From assembly GCF_002119665.1 (NCBI RefSeq), contig NZ_CP021111.1:3224001-3288000 (forward strand): 64,000 nucleotides of DNA, written 5' to 3'. Of the stretch, positions 24,315 through 33,610 are shown piece after piece. The stretch is from Bordetella genomosp. 13 (lineage in GTDB: Bacteria; Pseudomonadota; Gammaproteobacteria; Burkholderiales; Burkholderiaceae_B). The notes below the pieces were generated by a model. It saw only the letters and a program-made list of their open reading frames with translations, was not told the origin of the DNA and made no database searches. Both the position numbers and the translations under genes were made by a program. Each line of letters begins with the position of its first letter. The first letter of the stretch is position 1.

Positions 24315-24664
24315 TTCCGTAAGAAAAGGACGGTTCCGCATTTCCGGCCGCCGCCGACCACGCGGCGGCACCGTCCTCGCCCATGACCACCGAACCTCCC
24401 AGTACCACCGCGCCACGTCCCACAGGTCCGTGGCGCTTCCTCCGCGAGGCTGCCCTTCCCGCGCAGCCTCTACCCCGGCACGGCAAGCCCGCTGCGGCGC
24501 CGCCGCCCACATCGCCGCTGCGCGTGGCGTCCCTGCATGGGGACGCCTGCGTCGCGTCGCGCGCCCCGCCCGGCGCCCGCCCATCCCGCCGAACTTCCGC
24601 ATTCCTTCATCGTCACGGCCGCCGCGCGCCTTGACGTTCGCTATCGCCCTCATCGGGATACTCC
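24315..24664 (+). promoter_or_regulatory. Long structured leader upstream of the TerC gene, candidate cis-regulatory RNA
   Basis: Four perfect GC-rich inverted repeats occur in sequence. GGACGGT (24328-24334) pairs with ACCGTCC (24370-24376) and encloses GCCGCCGC/GCGGCGGC (24347-24354 and 24362-24369). GCGCCACG/CGTGGCGC lies at 24410-24417 and 24429-24436. GAGGCTGC/GCAGCCTC lies at 24446-24453 and 24463-24470. GGCGTCCC/GGGACGCC lies at 24526-24533 and 24540-24547. TerC genes are often preceded by the manganese-sensing yybP-ykoY riboswitch, but I do not see its conserved GGGGAGTA element. No convincing gene is present in this 410-bp gap. Confidence 0.5.
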
Positions 24665-26251
24665 ATGATTTTCGACTGGATGAACGACCCCACCGCCTGG
24701 CTTGGCCTGGCGACGCTGATCGTTCTTGAAATCGTCCTCGGCATCGACAACCTGGTGTTCATCGCCATTCTTGCCGACAAACTGCCGCCCGAGCAGCGCA
24801 ATCGCGCGCGCGTCATCGGCCTGACGCTGGCCATGCTGATGCGCCTGTGCCTGCTCGCCAGCATCGCCTGGGTGGTGACGCTGACCGCGCCGCTGTTCAC
24901 CGTGTTCGGCGCAGAGATCTCCGGCCGCGACCTGATCCTCATCTTCGGCGGCGTGTTCCTGTTGTTCAAGGGCACGATGGAACTGCACGAGCGCGTCGAA
25001 GGGCGCGCGCACGGCAGCACGCAGAAGGTCCAGCATGCGGTGTTCTGGCAGGTGATCCTGCAGATCATCGTGCTGGATGCCGTGTTCTCGCTGGATTCCG
25101 TGATCACGGCCGTCGGCATGGTGCAGGAACTGAGCATCATGATGATCGCCGTGGTGGTTGCCATGGCGGTGATGATGCTGGCCAGCCGTCCGCTGATGGC
25201 CTTCGTGGGACGCCATCCCACCGTGGTCATCCTGTGCCTGGGCCTGCTGCTGATGATCGGCTTCAGCCTGGTGGCCGAAGGCCTGGGCTTTCACGTGCCC
25301 AAGGGCTATCTGTATGCGGCCATCGGCTTCTCCATCGTGGTCGAGATGTGCAACCAGCTGGCGCGCCGCAATCGCAGCCGCCGCACCCAGGGCCTGACCG
25401 GCCGCCAGCGCACCGCCCAGGCCGTGCTGCGTCTGCTGCGCGGCGGCAGGGAAGGCGATTTGCACAATCCCGTCGAGGACGTGGCCGCGCTGGTCGATGG
25501 CGTGACCGACGCGCCGGCGTTCGCGCCCGAGGAAAGCAGCCTGATCGAGCGCGTGCTCGGCCTGGGCTCGCGCGACGTGCGCTCGATCATGGTGCCGCGC
25601 GGCGAGATGGTGTGGCTGGACGTGAAGGACCCGACGGACGCCGTGGTGCGCAAGTTCGCATCGGGCCACGCCCGGCTGCCGCTGTGCGAGGGCGACGCGT
25701 CCAACGTCATCGGCGTGCTGCACTTCAAGGACGTGATGCCGAAGCTGCAGGCGCCCGGCCCCATCGACCTGATCGAACTGGCGCGCAGGCCCCATTACAT
25801 CCTCGAGACCGTGCCCGTGCTGAAGGTGCTGGACGAACTGCGGCAGTCGCGCGACCACATGCTGATCGTGGTCGACGAGCACGGCAGCTGCGAGGGCCTG
25901 GTCACGCCGCTGGATGTGCTGACGGCCGTCGGCGGCGAGCTGCCCGAAAGCAGCAGCGAGGCGCCTCGCGCCACGCGCCTGGAAGACGGCGCGTGGCTGG
26001 TGGACGCCGACATGCCGGTGGAGGAAGTGCGAATGCTGCTGGACGGCGCCGACATGGTGCAGCCGGCGCAGGACGCCACGCTGGCCGGTGCGCTGCTGCG
26101 AGTATGCGGCCGTCTGCCCGAGGCCGGCGAAGTCATCGAGTGGGGCGGCTGGACCTTCGAGATCACGCGGCGCGACGGCCTGCGCATCGGACAGGTCCGC
26201 GCGGCGCGGGGCGCGCGGGCCGACGAGGCCGAGGCCGCAAGCGCAGAATGA
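24665..26251 (+). CDS. TerC-family membrane protein with CBS and CorC domains
   Basis: 528 residues from the ATG at 24665. Residues ~10-235 are a TerC membrane domain of about seven segments with acidic motifs [14 protein letters not shown] and [18 protein letters not shown] in the bilayer. Residues ~300-425 hold a CBS pair ([15 protein letters not shown] and [27 protein letters not shown]). Residues ~440-520 are a CorC/HlyC transporter-associated domain ([41 protein letters not shown]). TerC proteins act in metal homeostasis, notably manganese export; cytoplasmic CBS domains could sense nucleotides or ions. The gene stands alone behind the structured leader and converges with the liv operon. 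Confidence 0.9.
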   Translation: MIFDWMNDPTAWLGLATLIVLEIVLGIDNLVFIAILADKLPPEQRNRARVIGLTLAMLMRLCLLASIAWVVTLTAPLFTVFGAEISGRDLILIFGGVFLLFKGTMELHERVEGRAHGSTQKVQHAVFWQVILQIIVLDAVFSLDSVITAVGMVQELSIMMIAVVVAMAVMMLASRPLMAFVGRHPTVVILCLGLLLMIGFSLVAEGLGFHVPKGYLYAAIGFSIVVEMCNQLARRNRSRRTQGLTGRQRTAQAVLRLLRGGREGDLHNPVEDVAALVDGVTDAPAFAPEESSLIERVLGLGSRDVRSIMVPRGEMVWLDVKDPTDAVVRKFASGHARLPLCEGDASNVIGVLHFKDVMPKLQAPGPIDLIELARRPHYILETVPVLKVLDELRQSRDHMLIVVDEHGSCEGLVTPLDVLTAVGGELPESSSEAPRATRLEDGAWLVDADMPVEEVRMLLDGADMVQPAQDATLAGALLRVCGRLPEAGEVIEWGGWTFEITRRDGLRIGQVRAARGARADEAEAASAE

Positions 26252-26329
26252 CGGCGTATGCCGGGCGGTTCGTGTCCAGCCCGCCCGACTTGCCGCCGAC
26301 CCTGCGATTCGCATCGCGGGCGACGGCGG

Positions 26330-27061
26330 CTATTCCCCAAGGTAGGCCGCGCGCACCTTGGGGTCGTTCAGCAACTCCGTCGCCGGGCCCGACAAGGTCA
26401 GTTCGCCGGACTCCATCACGTAGCCGCGGTCGCTGTGTTCCAGCGCCAGGCGCGCGTTCTGCTCGATCAGCAGTATGGTCACGCCTTCCGCGGCGACGGT
26501 GCGCACCGCCTCGAAGACCTTCTCGACCATCAGCGGCGCCAGGCCCATCGAGGGCTCGTCCAGCAGCAACAGGCGTGGACGCGCCAGCATGGCGCGGCCG
26601 ATGGCCAGCATCTGCTGCTCGCCTCCGGACAGCGTGCCGGCAGCCTGGCGACGGCGCTCTGCCAGGCGCGGGAACAGCGTGAACACGCGTTCGATGTCGC
26701 GCCGCACCTGGGCCGCGTCACGGCGGACATAGGCGCCCATGGCCAGGTTCTCTTCGATGGTGAGCTGACCGAAGATGCCGCGCCCTTCGGGCACCATGAC
26801 CAGGCCCTGGCGCACCAGTTCGAACGGGGGCCGCCCGGCTATCGCGTGCCCGTCGTAATGCACGTCGCCGCCGGCCACTGGCACCAGGCCGCAGATGGCG
26901 CGCAGCGTGGTGCTCTTGCCGGCGCCGTTGGCGCCGATCATGCAGACGCGCTCGCCGCGATTCACGTGCAGGGTCACGCCGCGCACCGCGCGGATGCCGC
27001 CATACGTGACCTGCAGGTCGTTCAGCGCCAGCAGCGGCTCGTTGGTCGCTGCCGGGCTCAT
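26330..27061 (-). CDS. livF: Branched-chain amino acid ABC transporter ATP-binding protein LivF
   Basis: 243 residues from the ATG at 27061, which overlaps the LivG stop (ATGA). Walker A GANGAGKSTTLRAICGL, signature LSGGEQQMLAIGRAM and Walker B LLLLDEPSMGLAP are intact; the C-terminus ELLNDPKVRAAYLGE is LivF-specific. Last gene of livK-H-M-G-F. Confidence 0.95.
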   Translation of the reverse strand: MSPAATNEPLLALNDLQVTYGGIRAVRGVTLHVNRGERVCMIGANGAGKSTTLRAICGLVPVAGGDVHYDGHAIAGRPPFELVRQGLVMVPEGRGIFGQLTIEENLAMGAYVRRDAAQVRRDIERVFTLFPRLAERRRQAAGTLSGGEQQMLAIGRAMLARPRLLLLDEPSMGLAPLMVEKVFEAVRTVAAEGVTILLIEQNARLALEHSDRGYVMESGELTLSGPATELLNDPKVRAAYLGE

Positions 27062-27864
27062 GCGCCTGCCTCCCCTGTCGGCACCTGCGCGCCGGCCGCC
27101 GCGGCGCCCGAGCCCAGATACGCCTCGATCACCTTCGGGTCTTTCTGCACCTCGGCCGGACGTCCCATCGCCAGCACCTTGCCGTATTCCAGCACCAGCA
27201 CGCGATCGCACAGCCCCATCACCAGTTTCATGTCGTGCTCGATCAGCAGCACCGTCACGCCGTCGGCGCGGATCTTTTCTATCAGGCCGCGCAGCACGCG
27301 GGTTTCCGAGGCATTCATGCCGGCGGCGGGCTCGTCCAGCGCCAGCAGCTTGGGCTCGGTGGCCAGCGCGCGCGCGATCTCCAGGCGCCGCTGGTCGCCG
27401 TACGACAGCGCGCGGGCCAGGTCATTGGCGCGCGCGCCGATGCCCACGTATTCCAGCAGTTGGTGCGCGCGGGCCTCGATGGCCGCTTCCTCGGCGCGCT
27501 GCGCGCGCGTGCGCAGCACGGCGCCCAGCACGCCGGCCCGGGTGCGCACGTGGCGGCCGATCATCACATTCTCGATGGCGCTGAGATTGGCAAACAACCG
27601 GATGTTCTGGAACGTGCGCGCCAGGCCGGCGTGCGCCACTTCGTGCGGCTTGCGGTCGATCAGCGACCAGCCGTCGAACAGGCACTGGCCCGCATCGGGC
27701 ACATACAGCCCGGTCAGCACATTGAACAATGTGGTCTTGCCTGCACCGTTGGGGCCGATAAGGCCGTAGATCTCGCCGGCCTGGATGTCGAAGGCGACGC
27801 CGGACAAGGCCTGCAGGCCGCCGAAGCGCTTGCTCAATCCCTGGGCTTGCAGAATGGTCGTCAT
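27058..27864 (-). CDS. livG: Branched-chain amino acid ABC transporter ATP-binding protein LivG
   Basis: 268 residues. Walker A GPNGAGKTTLFNVLTGLY, the LivG-type signature LSYGDQRRLEIARAL, Walker B LLALDEPAAGMN and RTFQNIRLFANLSAIENVMIGRH identify LivG. Start and stop overlap neighbouring genes by ATGA on both sides, indicating tight translational coupling with LivM and LivF. It powers uptake of hydrophobic amino acids at the inner membrane. Confidence 0.95.
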   Translation of the reverse strand: MTTILQAQGLSKRFGGLQALSGVAFDIQAGEIYGLIGPNGAGKTTLFNVLTGLYVPDAGQCLFDGWSLIDRKPHEVAHAGLARTFQNIRLFANLSAIENVMIGRHVRTRAGVLGAVLRTRAQRAEEAAIEARAHQLLEYVGIGARANDLARALSYGDQRRLEIARALATEPKLLALDEPAAGMNASETRVLRGLIEKIRADGVTVLLIEHDMKLVMGLCDRVLVLEYGKVLAMGRPAEVQKDPKVIEAYLGSGAAAAGAQVPTGEAGA

Positions 27865-28943
27865 GACTGCCGCGCCTCGCTGCCGGCCAGCTCGCGCCGG
27901 CGCACCGCCGACGGCCACAGGCCGGCCGGACGGAACAGCATCACGCACACCATGGCCAGGCCGAACAGCAGCATGCGGATGCCCTCGGGGTCGAGCACCA
28001 CTTCGCCGAACAGCAGGCGCTGTGCGGGTTCGACCACGGCGCGCAGGAACTCCGGCAGCGCCGCCAGTATCAGCGCGCCGAGGATCACGCCCGGAATGTG
28101 CCCCATGCCGCCCAGCACTACCATGCACAGCACCGAGATGGATTCCGTCAGGCTGAAGCTCTCGGGACTGACGAAGCCCTGCATCGAGGCGAACAGCGCG
28201 CCCGCCACGCCGCCGAACGACGCGCCCATGGCGAAGGCCAGCAGCTTCACGTTGCGAGTGTTGATGCCCATGGCCTTGGCCGCGATCTCGTCCTCGCGTA
28301 TGGCTTCCCAGGCGCGGCCGATGCGCGAATTCTGCAGGCGTACGCACACCAGCAGGATCAACAAGGTGAGCGCGAGCAGCAGGTAGTAGTACTTCTCGGG
28401 TCCGGTCACTCGCACCCCCAGCAGGGTCTGCGTGCGGCTGAACGAGAAATCGCCCAGCCGGAACGGGTCGATGCGGTTGATGCCTTGCGGACCGTTGGTG
28501 ATGTTGATCGGCGCGTTGAGATTGTTCAGGAAGATGCGGATGATCTCGCCGAAGCCCAGCGTGACGATGGCCAGGTAGTCGCCGCGCAGTTTCAGCGTGG
28601 GCGCGCCCAGCAGCACGCCGAACAGCGCGGCCAGGCCCAGGCTGATGGGCAGGATGGCCCAGAACGGCAGGTGCAGTCCGAAATGCGGCGAGGCCAGCAG
28701 CGCCCAGGTGTAGGCGCCCACGGCATAGAAGGCGATATAGCCTAGGTCGAGCAGGCCCGCGAAGCCCACCACGATGTTCAATCCCACCGCCAGCATCACG
28801 TACAGCAGCGCGAAGTTCATGATGCGCACCCAGCCCTGGCCGGCCAGGCCCACCACGAAGGGCAACACCGCCAGCACCACGCCGATGATTACGATGGCCG
28901 CGAGCTGGCGCGGCGCCCATGCGCGTTTGCGTGTATCCGTCAT
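27861..28943 (-). CDS. livM: Branched-chain amino acid ABC transporter permease LivM
   Basis: 360 residues with about nine to ten membrane segments. LivM markers are LNIVVGFAGLLDLGYIAFYAVGAYTWALL, LRGDYLAIVTLGFGEIIRI and GRAWEAIREDEIAAKAMGINTRNVKLLAFAMGASFGGVAGALFA, the last being the EAA-like loop contacting the ATPases. Follows livH after 13 bases. Confidence 0.95.
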   Translation of the reverse strand: MTDTRKRAWAPRQLAAIVIIGVVLAVLPFVVGLAGQGWVRIMNFALLYVMLAVGLNIVVGFAGLLDLGYIAFYAVGAYTWALLASPHFGLHLPFWAILPISLGLAALFGVLLGAPTLKLRGDYLAIVTLGFGEIIRIFLNNLNAPINITNGPQGINRIDPFRLGDFSFSRTQTLLGVRVTGPEKYYYLLLALTLLILLVCVRLQNSRIGRAWEAIREDEIAAKAMGINTRNVKLLAFAMGASFGGVAGALFASMQGFVSPESFSLTESISVLCMVVLGGMGHIPGVILGALILAALPEFLRAVVEPAQRLLFGEVVLDPEGIRMLLFGLAMVCVMLFRPAGLWPSAVRRRELAGSEARQS

Positions 28944-28956
28944 TGGTATTTCCGCC

Positions 28957-29886
28957 TCAAGCGCGATCTCCGACCCGCTCGCCCAGCAGGCCGGACGGGC
29001 GGAAGATCAGCACCAGCACCAGCACCGCGAAGGCGAACACGTCCTGGTAGTGGCTGCCCAGGAAGCCGCCGGTAAGGTCGCCGATGTAGCCCGAGCCCAT
29101 GGCCTCGATGATGCCCAGCAGCAGGCCGCCGGCCATGGCGCCGGCCAGGTTGCCGATGCCCCCCAGCACCGCCGCCGTGAAGGCCTTCAGGCCCAGCATG
29201 AAGCCCATGGTGTATTGCGACACGCCATAGTAGGTGGTGACCATCATGCCGGCCACCGCGGCCAGCGCCGAACCGATCAGGAACGCGGCCGAGATCACGG
29301 TGTTGATGTTCACGCCCATCAGCCCCGCCACTTCGCGGTTCTGCGCCGTGGCCCGCATGGCGGTGCCCAGCCGCGTGCGATGCACCACCACCAGCAGCAG
29401 CACCATGATGGCCGCCGCGATCAGCATGATGGCGATCTGCAGCGTGCTGATGCGCGCCCCGGCCAGTTCGAGCACGCGCGGCGTCAGCACCTGCGGGAAG
29501 TTGAGGTAATTGCGGCCCCAGATCATCATGGCCAGGTTCTGCAGGATGATGGACACGCCGATGGCGGTGATCAGCGCCGCCAGCCTGGGCGCGCGGCGCA
29601 GCGGCCGGTAGGCCACGCGCTCGGCCGTCCAGCCCACCGCCATGCACAGCGGCACGGCGGCCGCCAGGCCCAGGCCGATGACGCCATAGGCCGATACCGA
29701 GGGGTCCGCGCCCACCAGGGCGGCGGCCACCATCGTGGCCACCATGGCGCCTAGCATGACCACGTCGCCGTGCGCGAAATTGATCAGTCCGATGATGCCG
29801 TACACCATGGTGTAGCCCAGGGCCACCAGGGCATACACGCTGCCCAGGGTCAATCCGTTGATGAGTTGCTGAACGAAGATATCCAT
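28957..29886 (-). CDS. livH: Branched-chain amino acid ABC transporter permease LivH
   Basis: 309 residues from the ATG at 29886 (MDIFVQQLINGLTLGSVYALVALGYTMVYGIIGLINFAHGDVVML), which is the conserved LivH N-terminus; 20 upstream codons in frame are not conserved. About eight membrane segments follow, with the ATPase-contact loop GTAMRATAQNREVAGLMGVN. Pairs with LivM. Confidence 0.95.
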   Translation of the reverse strand: MDIFVQQLINGLTLGSVYALVALGYTMVYGIIGLINFAHGDVVMLGAMVATMVAAALVGADPSVSAYGVIGLGLAAAVPLCMAVGWTAERVAYRPLRRAPRLAALITAIGVSIILQNLAMMIWGRNYLNFPQVLTPRVLELAGARISTLQIAIMLIAAAIMVLLLVVVHRTRLGTAMRATAQNREVAGLMGVNINTVISAAFLIGSALAAVAGMMVTTYYGVSQYTMGFMLGLKAFTAAVLGGIGNLAGAMAGGLLLGIIEAMGSGYIGDLTGGFLGSHYQDVFAFAVLVLVLIFRPSGLLGERVGDRA

Positions 29887-29988
29887 GCGGCCCGAAGCTT
29901 CATGAAAAGGTATGGGGGTCGCGGCAGCGGCGCGGCGGCGTCGCATCCGGCGCGATGCGCCGGATGGACGGATACGGCTGGGCAGGAC

Positions 29989-31143
29989 TCAGTTGGCCTG
30001 GCTGACCATGGTCTGCACCATCTGCCACTTGCCGTCGCGCACCTGGTAGATGGTGACCGAGATCTCTTTCAGGTCGCCGTTCTTGTCGTAGGCGATGTGC
30101 TCGCTGGTGGCGCCCTTGCGGTCGATCTTGGCCAGCTCGGGCAGGTAGTCGGAAGGATCCGCGGAGTCGGCTTTCTGGATAGCGGTGATCATGGTCCAGG
30201 CGCCGTCGTACGCATACGGCGCGTACACGCCGGGCGCTTTCTTGAAGCGCGCCTCGTAGCGCTGGGCGAACTCTTTGCCGGCGCTCATCTGCTCCAGCGG
30301 CACGCCGGCCAGCGAGGCATAGGTGCCCTCGGCGGCGTCGCCCGCCAGCTTCAGGTAGGTGTCGCTGCGCGTCATCTCGCCGGACACCAGCGGCGCCTTG
30401 ATGCCCAGCGAGACCAGTTGCCGCTTCATGGGTCCGGACTGCGCGTCCAGGCCGCCGTAGAAGATGGCGTCGGGCGCCACGCCCTTCACGTTGGTGAGAA
30501 TGGCATTGAAGTCGGTGGCCTTGTCGGTGGTGTACTCGCGGCGCGCCACGGTGCCGCCGGCCGCCTTCACGGCCTTCTCGACCTCGTCGGCCAGGCCCTG
30601 TCCGTAGGCGGTGCGGTCGTCGATGATGGCGATCTTCTTCGCCTTGAGCGTCTCGACCATGAACTTGCCGACCGCGGCGCCCTGCTGGGTGTCGCTGGTC
30701 ATCATGCGGAACGTGGTCTCGTAGCCCTGCCTGGTGTATTCCGGCGAGGTGGCCATGGCGATCTGCGGCAGGCCGGCCTCGTGATAGACCCGCGATGCCG
30801 GAATGGTGGTGCCCGAATTGAAGTGGCCCAGGATGCCGACCACCTCTTCGTCGACCAGTTGCTGCGCCACCTGCACGCCCACGCGCGGATCGGCCTGGTC
30901 GTCGCGCGAGACGAGCACGAAGCGCGCCGTGTCGCCGTCTATCTTGATGCCCTGCTTGTTGGCCTCTTCGAGCGCCAGCGTCAGGCCGTTCTGCATGTCT
31001 TCGCCGTAGTGCGACTGCGGGCCGGTCAAAGGCCCGGCATAGCCGAAGCGGATTTCCGCCGCTTGCGCGGCAGCGTGCGGGCCGCCAGCCAGGCACAGGG
31101 CCGCGATGCCGGCCGCCAGAACTCGTCGGTGAAGTGCGTACAT
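29989..31143 (-). CDS. livK: Branched-chain amino acid ABC transporter periplasmic binding protein LivK/LivJ
   Basis: 384 residues from the ATG at 31143 with GGAGG upstream. A signal peptide (MYALHRRVLAAGIAALCLAGGPHAAAQA) precedes a type I periplasmic-binding fold: IRFGYAGPLTGPQSHYGEDMQNGLTLALEEAN, GILGHFNSGTTIPASRVY, KIAIIDDRTAYGQGLADEVEKAV and ATDFNAILTNVKGVAPDAIFYGG. The order livK-H-M-G-F is the standard one. It could bind branched-chain or other hydrophobic amino acids; specificity is not readable. It lies just downstream of the proline/amidohydrolase region but behind its own 5' gap and a terminator. Confidence 0.93.
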   Translation of the reverse strand: MYALHRRVLAAGIAALCLAGGPHAAAQAAEIRFGYAGPLTGPQSHYGEDMQNGLTLALEEANKQGIKIDGDTARFVLVSRDDQADPRVGVQVAQQLVDEEVVGILGHFNSGTTIPASRVYHEAGLPQIAMATSPEYTRQGYETTFRMMTSDTQQGAAVGKFMVETLKAKKIAIIDDRTAYGQGLADEVEKAVKAAGGTVARREYTTDKATDFNAILTNVKGVAPDAIFYGGLDAQSGPMKRQLVSLGIKAPLVSGEMTRSDTYLKLAGDAAEGTYASLAGVPLEQMSAGKEFAQRYEARFKKAPGVYAPYAYDGAWTMITAIQKADSADPSDYLPELAKIDRKGATSEHIAYDKNGDLKEISVTIYQVRDGKWQMVQTMVSQAN

Positions 31144-31327
31144 GATTGCTTGCCTCCAGGGTGTGAGGGAGGGTACCGGTCGTCCCGCCACTTGTGGTGC
31201 GGCCGCCCGCCTGACCGGGCGGTCAAGTTGCACCGGGATTTTGCGCCTGGGTAGAACCGGGTCGATATTGGCGATAACCCGGGCTGACATGCGATGGAAA
31301 TAATGGCCTGCGAGCGAGCGAGCCAAC

Positions 31328-31355
31328 GAAAAACGGCCCGCGCGAGGCGGGCCGT
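31328..31355 (-). terminator. Rho-independent terminator after the POPT-type binding-protein gene
   Basis: On the minus strand ACGGCCCGC and GCGGGCCGT (31347-31355 and 31333-31341) form a perfect 9-bp stem with a 5-nt loop, followed by a T-run (TTTTTCG). It separates the upstream binding-protein gene from livK. Confidence 0.88.
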
Positions 31356-31402
31356 CTGCGGCGTTGCGGCGGGCGCCAGGCCCGCCGCGGAACATGCCCC
31401 GA

Positions 31403-32452
31403 CTACAGGCCGGCCTTGAACGACTTGGTCCAGTAGTCGAGGAAGTCGGCCTTGGCCGGAGCCAGCTTGGGCAGGTCGTAGGGATAGATGCGCTTCAGTT
31501 CTTCATCGGTGAAGCTCACGCGCTTGCGCAGGTCTTCGGGCAGGTTGGCGTTGCGCACGGTGGGCGCATAGCCCATGCCGCGCGCGAAGTTGATCTGGCC
31601 CGCCGGGTCGAGCATGGCGTTGAGGTAGGTCCACGCCGATTCGGCGTTGCGCGAGTTCTTGGCCACGGCGGCCTCGAAGGCCACGGGTATCGTGCCTTCC
31701 TTGGGAATGACGAAGCCCAGCGGCAGGCCGGCGTCGCGCCACTGCAGCGCGCGCGCCTTCCACATGGCGGCGATCCAGATCTCGCCCGATTTGAAGGCAG
31801 CGGCCACGGCCTCGTTGGACGGATAGATGCGCGGCGCGTTGCCCTTCAGCTGGTCCAGGAACTTCTTCGCGGGATCATAGCTGCTGTGCCGGCCGCCGCT
31901 GCCGCCCGCGCCCACGAACAGTCCGTTGTACTGGTACAGGATGTCCGAGAAGCCGACGCGGCCCTTGTTCTTCGGATCCAGCATGACCTCGATGGAATCC
32001 GGCGCGGTGGGGAACTTCTCGGTGTTGAACACCAGGGTCATCGCGCTGAAGATGTGCGGGATGGAGTACGGCGTGCGGAACTGCTCGAGCACGTTGCCCA
32101 GGTTCGGCAGGAACTTGGCGTTCTCTTCTACCGGGGCCAGCGCGCCGGACAGCGAGGCGTCGAACATGTCCACCTCGCCCAGCAACGCCACGTCCATGCT
32201 GCCGCGACGCGAGTTGCGCTCGGCACGCAGCTTGGTCACGCGCGGCACGGCGTTGCCGGTGTCGAACACCACCTCGACGCCCTGCTTCTGCACGATCGGA
32301 GAAATGTACTGCTGCAGCAGGTTCTGGTAGTCGCCGCCCCAGGTGCCCACTACCACGTTGCCGCCGGCGGCATGGGCCATGCCCGGAATCATCGGCAGTG
32401 CGGGCGCGAGCGCCAGGCCGGATGCGGTTTTCAGAAAGCTGCGACGGTCCAT
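31403..32452 (-). CDS. POPT-type ABC transporter periplasmic binding protein (PotD-like)
   Basis: 349 residues from the ATG at 32452. The N-terminus MDRRSFLKTASGLALAPALPMIPGMAHA has a twin-arginine-like RR-SFLK motif, so export may use Tat. The mature protein matches family 1 extracellular solute-binding proteins of the polyamine/opine/phosphonate/thiamine group (VVVGTWGGDYQNLLQQYISPIVQKQG, YPSNEAVAAAFKSGEIWIAAMW, AWTYLNAMLDPAGQINFARGMGYAPTV). It has its own 159-bp upstream region with a 19-bp palindrome, separated from the seven-gene operon that encodes its presumed permeases and ATPase. Confidence 0.9.
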   Translation of the reverse strand: MDRRSFLKTASGLALAPALPMIPGMAHAAGGNVVVGTWGGDYQNLLQQYISPIVQKQGVEVVFDTGNAVPRVTKLRAERNSRRGSMDVALLGEVDMFDASLSGALAPVEENAKFLPNLGNVLEQFRTPYSIPHIFSAMTLVFNTEKFPTAPDSIEVMLDPKNKGRVGFSDILYQYNGLFVGAGGSGGRHSSYDPAKKFLDQLKGNAPRIYPSNEAVAAAFKSGEIWIAAMWKARALQWRDAGLPLGFVIPKEGTIPVAFEAAVAKNSRNAESAWTYLNAMLDPAGQINFARGMGYAPTVRNANLPEDLRKRVSFTDEELKRIYPYDLPKLAPAKADFLDYWTKSFKAGL

Positions 32453-32534
32453 GTTTGTCCTCTTTACGAACGTAGGTACTGCGTGTGACGAGAAAACTGC
32501 CTTGTACAACCCGTATTCTGCTCTCGGTAGCACC

Positions 32535-32553
32535 TTACCGGTACTACCGATAA
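32535..32553. promoter_or_regulatory. 19-bp near-perfect palindrome upstream of the binding-protein gene
   Basis: TTACCGGTACTACCGATAA is symmetric at eight of nine positions about 32544, around a perfect CGGTA-C-TACCG core. The sequence TACTACCGATAACC here (32542-32555) resembles TACTATCGGTAAACC before the permease operon (43246-43260). A further flanking TCGGTAG (32524-32530) pairs with CTACCGA (32544-32550). Candidate shared operator. Confidence 0.55.
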
Positions 32554-32611
32554 CCCTGCCTAGGGATTGCCCTTCGTGCCGCGCGTGGGCGGGACAAATC
32601 CGCCGGGCGCG

Positions 32612-33610
32612 CTATGCCAATGCCTGAAGCCGCACCGGCGCGTCCGGCGCCATGGCCTGCAGGTCTTCCAGTTCCAGATCGCGCGTGATCACCACCAGCA
32701 CGTCGCGGTCGGCGGGCGCCGAAGCCATGCGGCGCGGCATGCCGAAGGTGGTGCCCACGCTCTGGATCAGCACCGGTTCCGGGCAATCGGTCACGCGCAG
32801 CAGCGCCTTCACGCGCAGCAGGCGATCGCCGCAGAACCCGGCCAGATCGTCCAGCCACATCGAGAAATCGGTCCATGACAGCGCCTGCGTCGCGCCGCCG
32901 GTCCACACGCGGATGCGGGGATGGCGCAACGGCCCCGCGGCCCCCGCATCGCGCAGCGCCTGCAGCGCGAGGTCCACCGCCTGGGCGCCGGGCAGCGCGG
33001 CAAAAGCTTCGCGCACCGCGACGGCGCGATCGGCTTCGGCGACGATGCGCGCCAGCGGATTGAGCGCCTGGGCCCGCGCGCGATGCGCGTCGAGTTCGGC
33101 GGCCGGCACCAGATCGGTCTTGGTCAGCACGATGCGCTGCGCGGCGGCGAACTGCGCGGCCGCCTCTTCGAACTGCTCGTCGCGCAGCGCGCCCGCCTGG
33201 CAGTCGTAGGTGGTGACCACCGTCAGGCGCAGCCCGCGCGAGGCCAGCTCCGGATCGGCCAGCGACGCGATGATGGGCCCCGGCCGCGACAGGCCGCTGG
33301 TCTCGAGGATGATGCGCTTCAGCGGGCCATGGCCTTCGGGACGCGGCGCGTCCAGCAGCGCGTTCACCGTATGCACCAGGCTGCTGCGCAGCGAGCAGCA
33401 CACGCAGCCGTTGGCCAGCAGCGTCATCCGCACGCTGTCGTTGCTGTCGGCCACGATGGCGCCGTCGATGCCGATCTCGCCCGCCTCGTTGACGATGACG
33501 CCCGTGTCGGCGGCATCGTCCCCCTCCAGGAAGTCGACCAGCAGGCTGGTCTTGCCGCTGCCCAGGAAGCCGGACAGGATGACCAGGTCAACGGGCGTGG
33601 GGGGGACCAT
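32612..33610 (-). CDS. COG0523 G3E GTPase, metallochaperone-like (CobW/YjiA/ZigA family)
   Basis: 332 residues. G3E features are Walker A GFLGSGKTS (residues 14-22), the CxCC metal-binding motif GCVCCSL with Cys69, Cys71 and Cys72, the guanine-specificity motif TKTD, and the C-terminal CobW_C domain (ALLRVTDCPEPVLIQSVGTTFGMPRRM). Family members insert or deliver Zn, Co or Ni into client metalloenzymes using GTP. Its start overlaps the end of the first amidohydrolase gene by 23 bases, so a nearby client, one of the two metal-dependent amidohydrolases, is a natural guess. The metal is not determinable from sequence. Confidence 0.9.
   Translation of the reverse strand: MVPPTPVDLVILSGFLGSGKTSLLVDFLEGDDAADTGVIVNEAGEIGIDGAIVADSNDSVRMTLLANGCVCCSLRSSLVHTVNALLDAPRPEGHGPLKRIILETSGLSRPGPIIASLADPELASRGLRLTVVTTYDCQAGALRDEQFEEAAAQFAAAQRIVLTKTDLVPAAELDAHRARAQALNPLARIVAEADRAVAVREAFAALPGAQAVDLALQALRDAGAAGPLRHPRIRVWTGGATQALSWTDFSMWLDDLAGFCGDRLLRVKALLRVTDCPEPVLIQSVGTTFGMPRRMASAPADRDVLVVITRDLELEDLQAMAPDAPVRLQALA

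Noticed and set aside
24383-24634. An 83-residue proline- and arginine-rich plus-strand open frame in the TerC leader
   Set aside because: No ribosome site, low-complexity composition and overlap with the hairpins suggest it is not a gene.
24315-24664. yybP-ykoY manganese riboswitch upstream of TerC
   Set aside because: Context fits, but I cannot find the conserved GGGGAGTA-type loop on the sense strand; left as an unclassified structured leader until scanned with the Rfam model.
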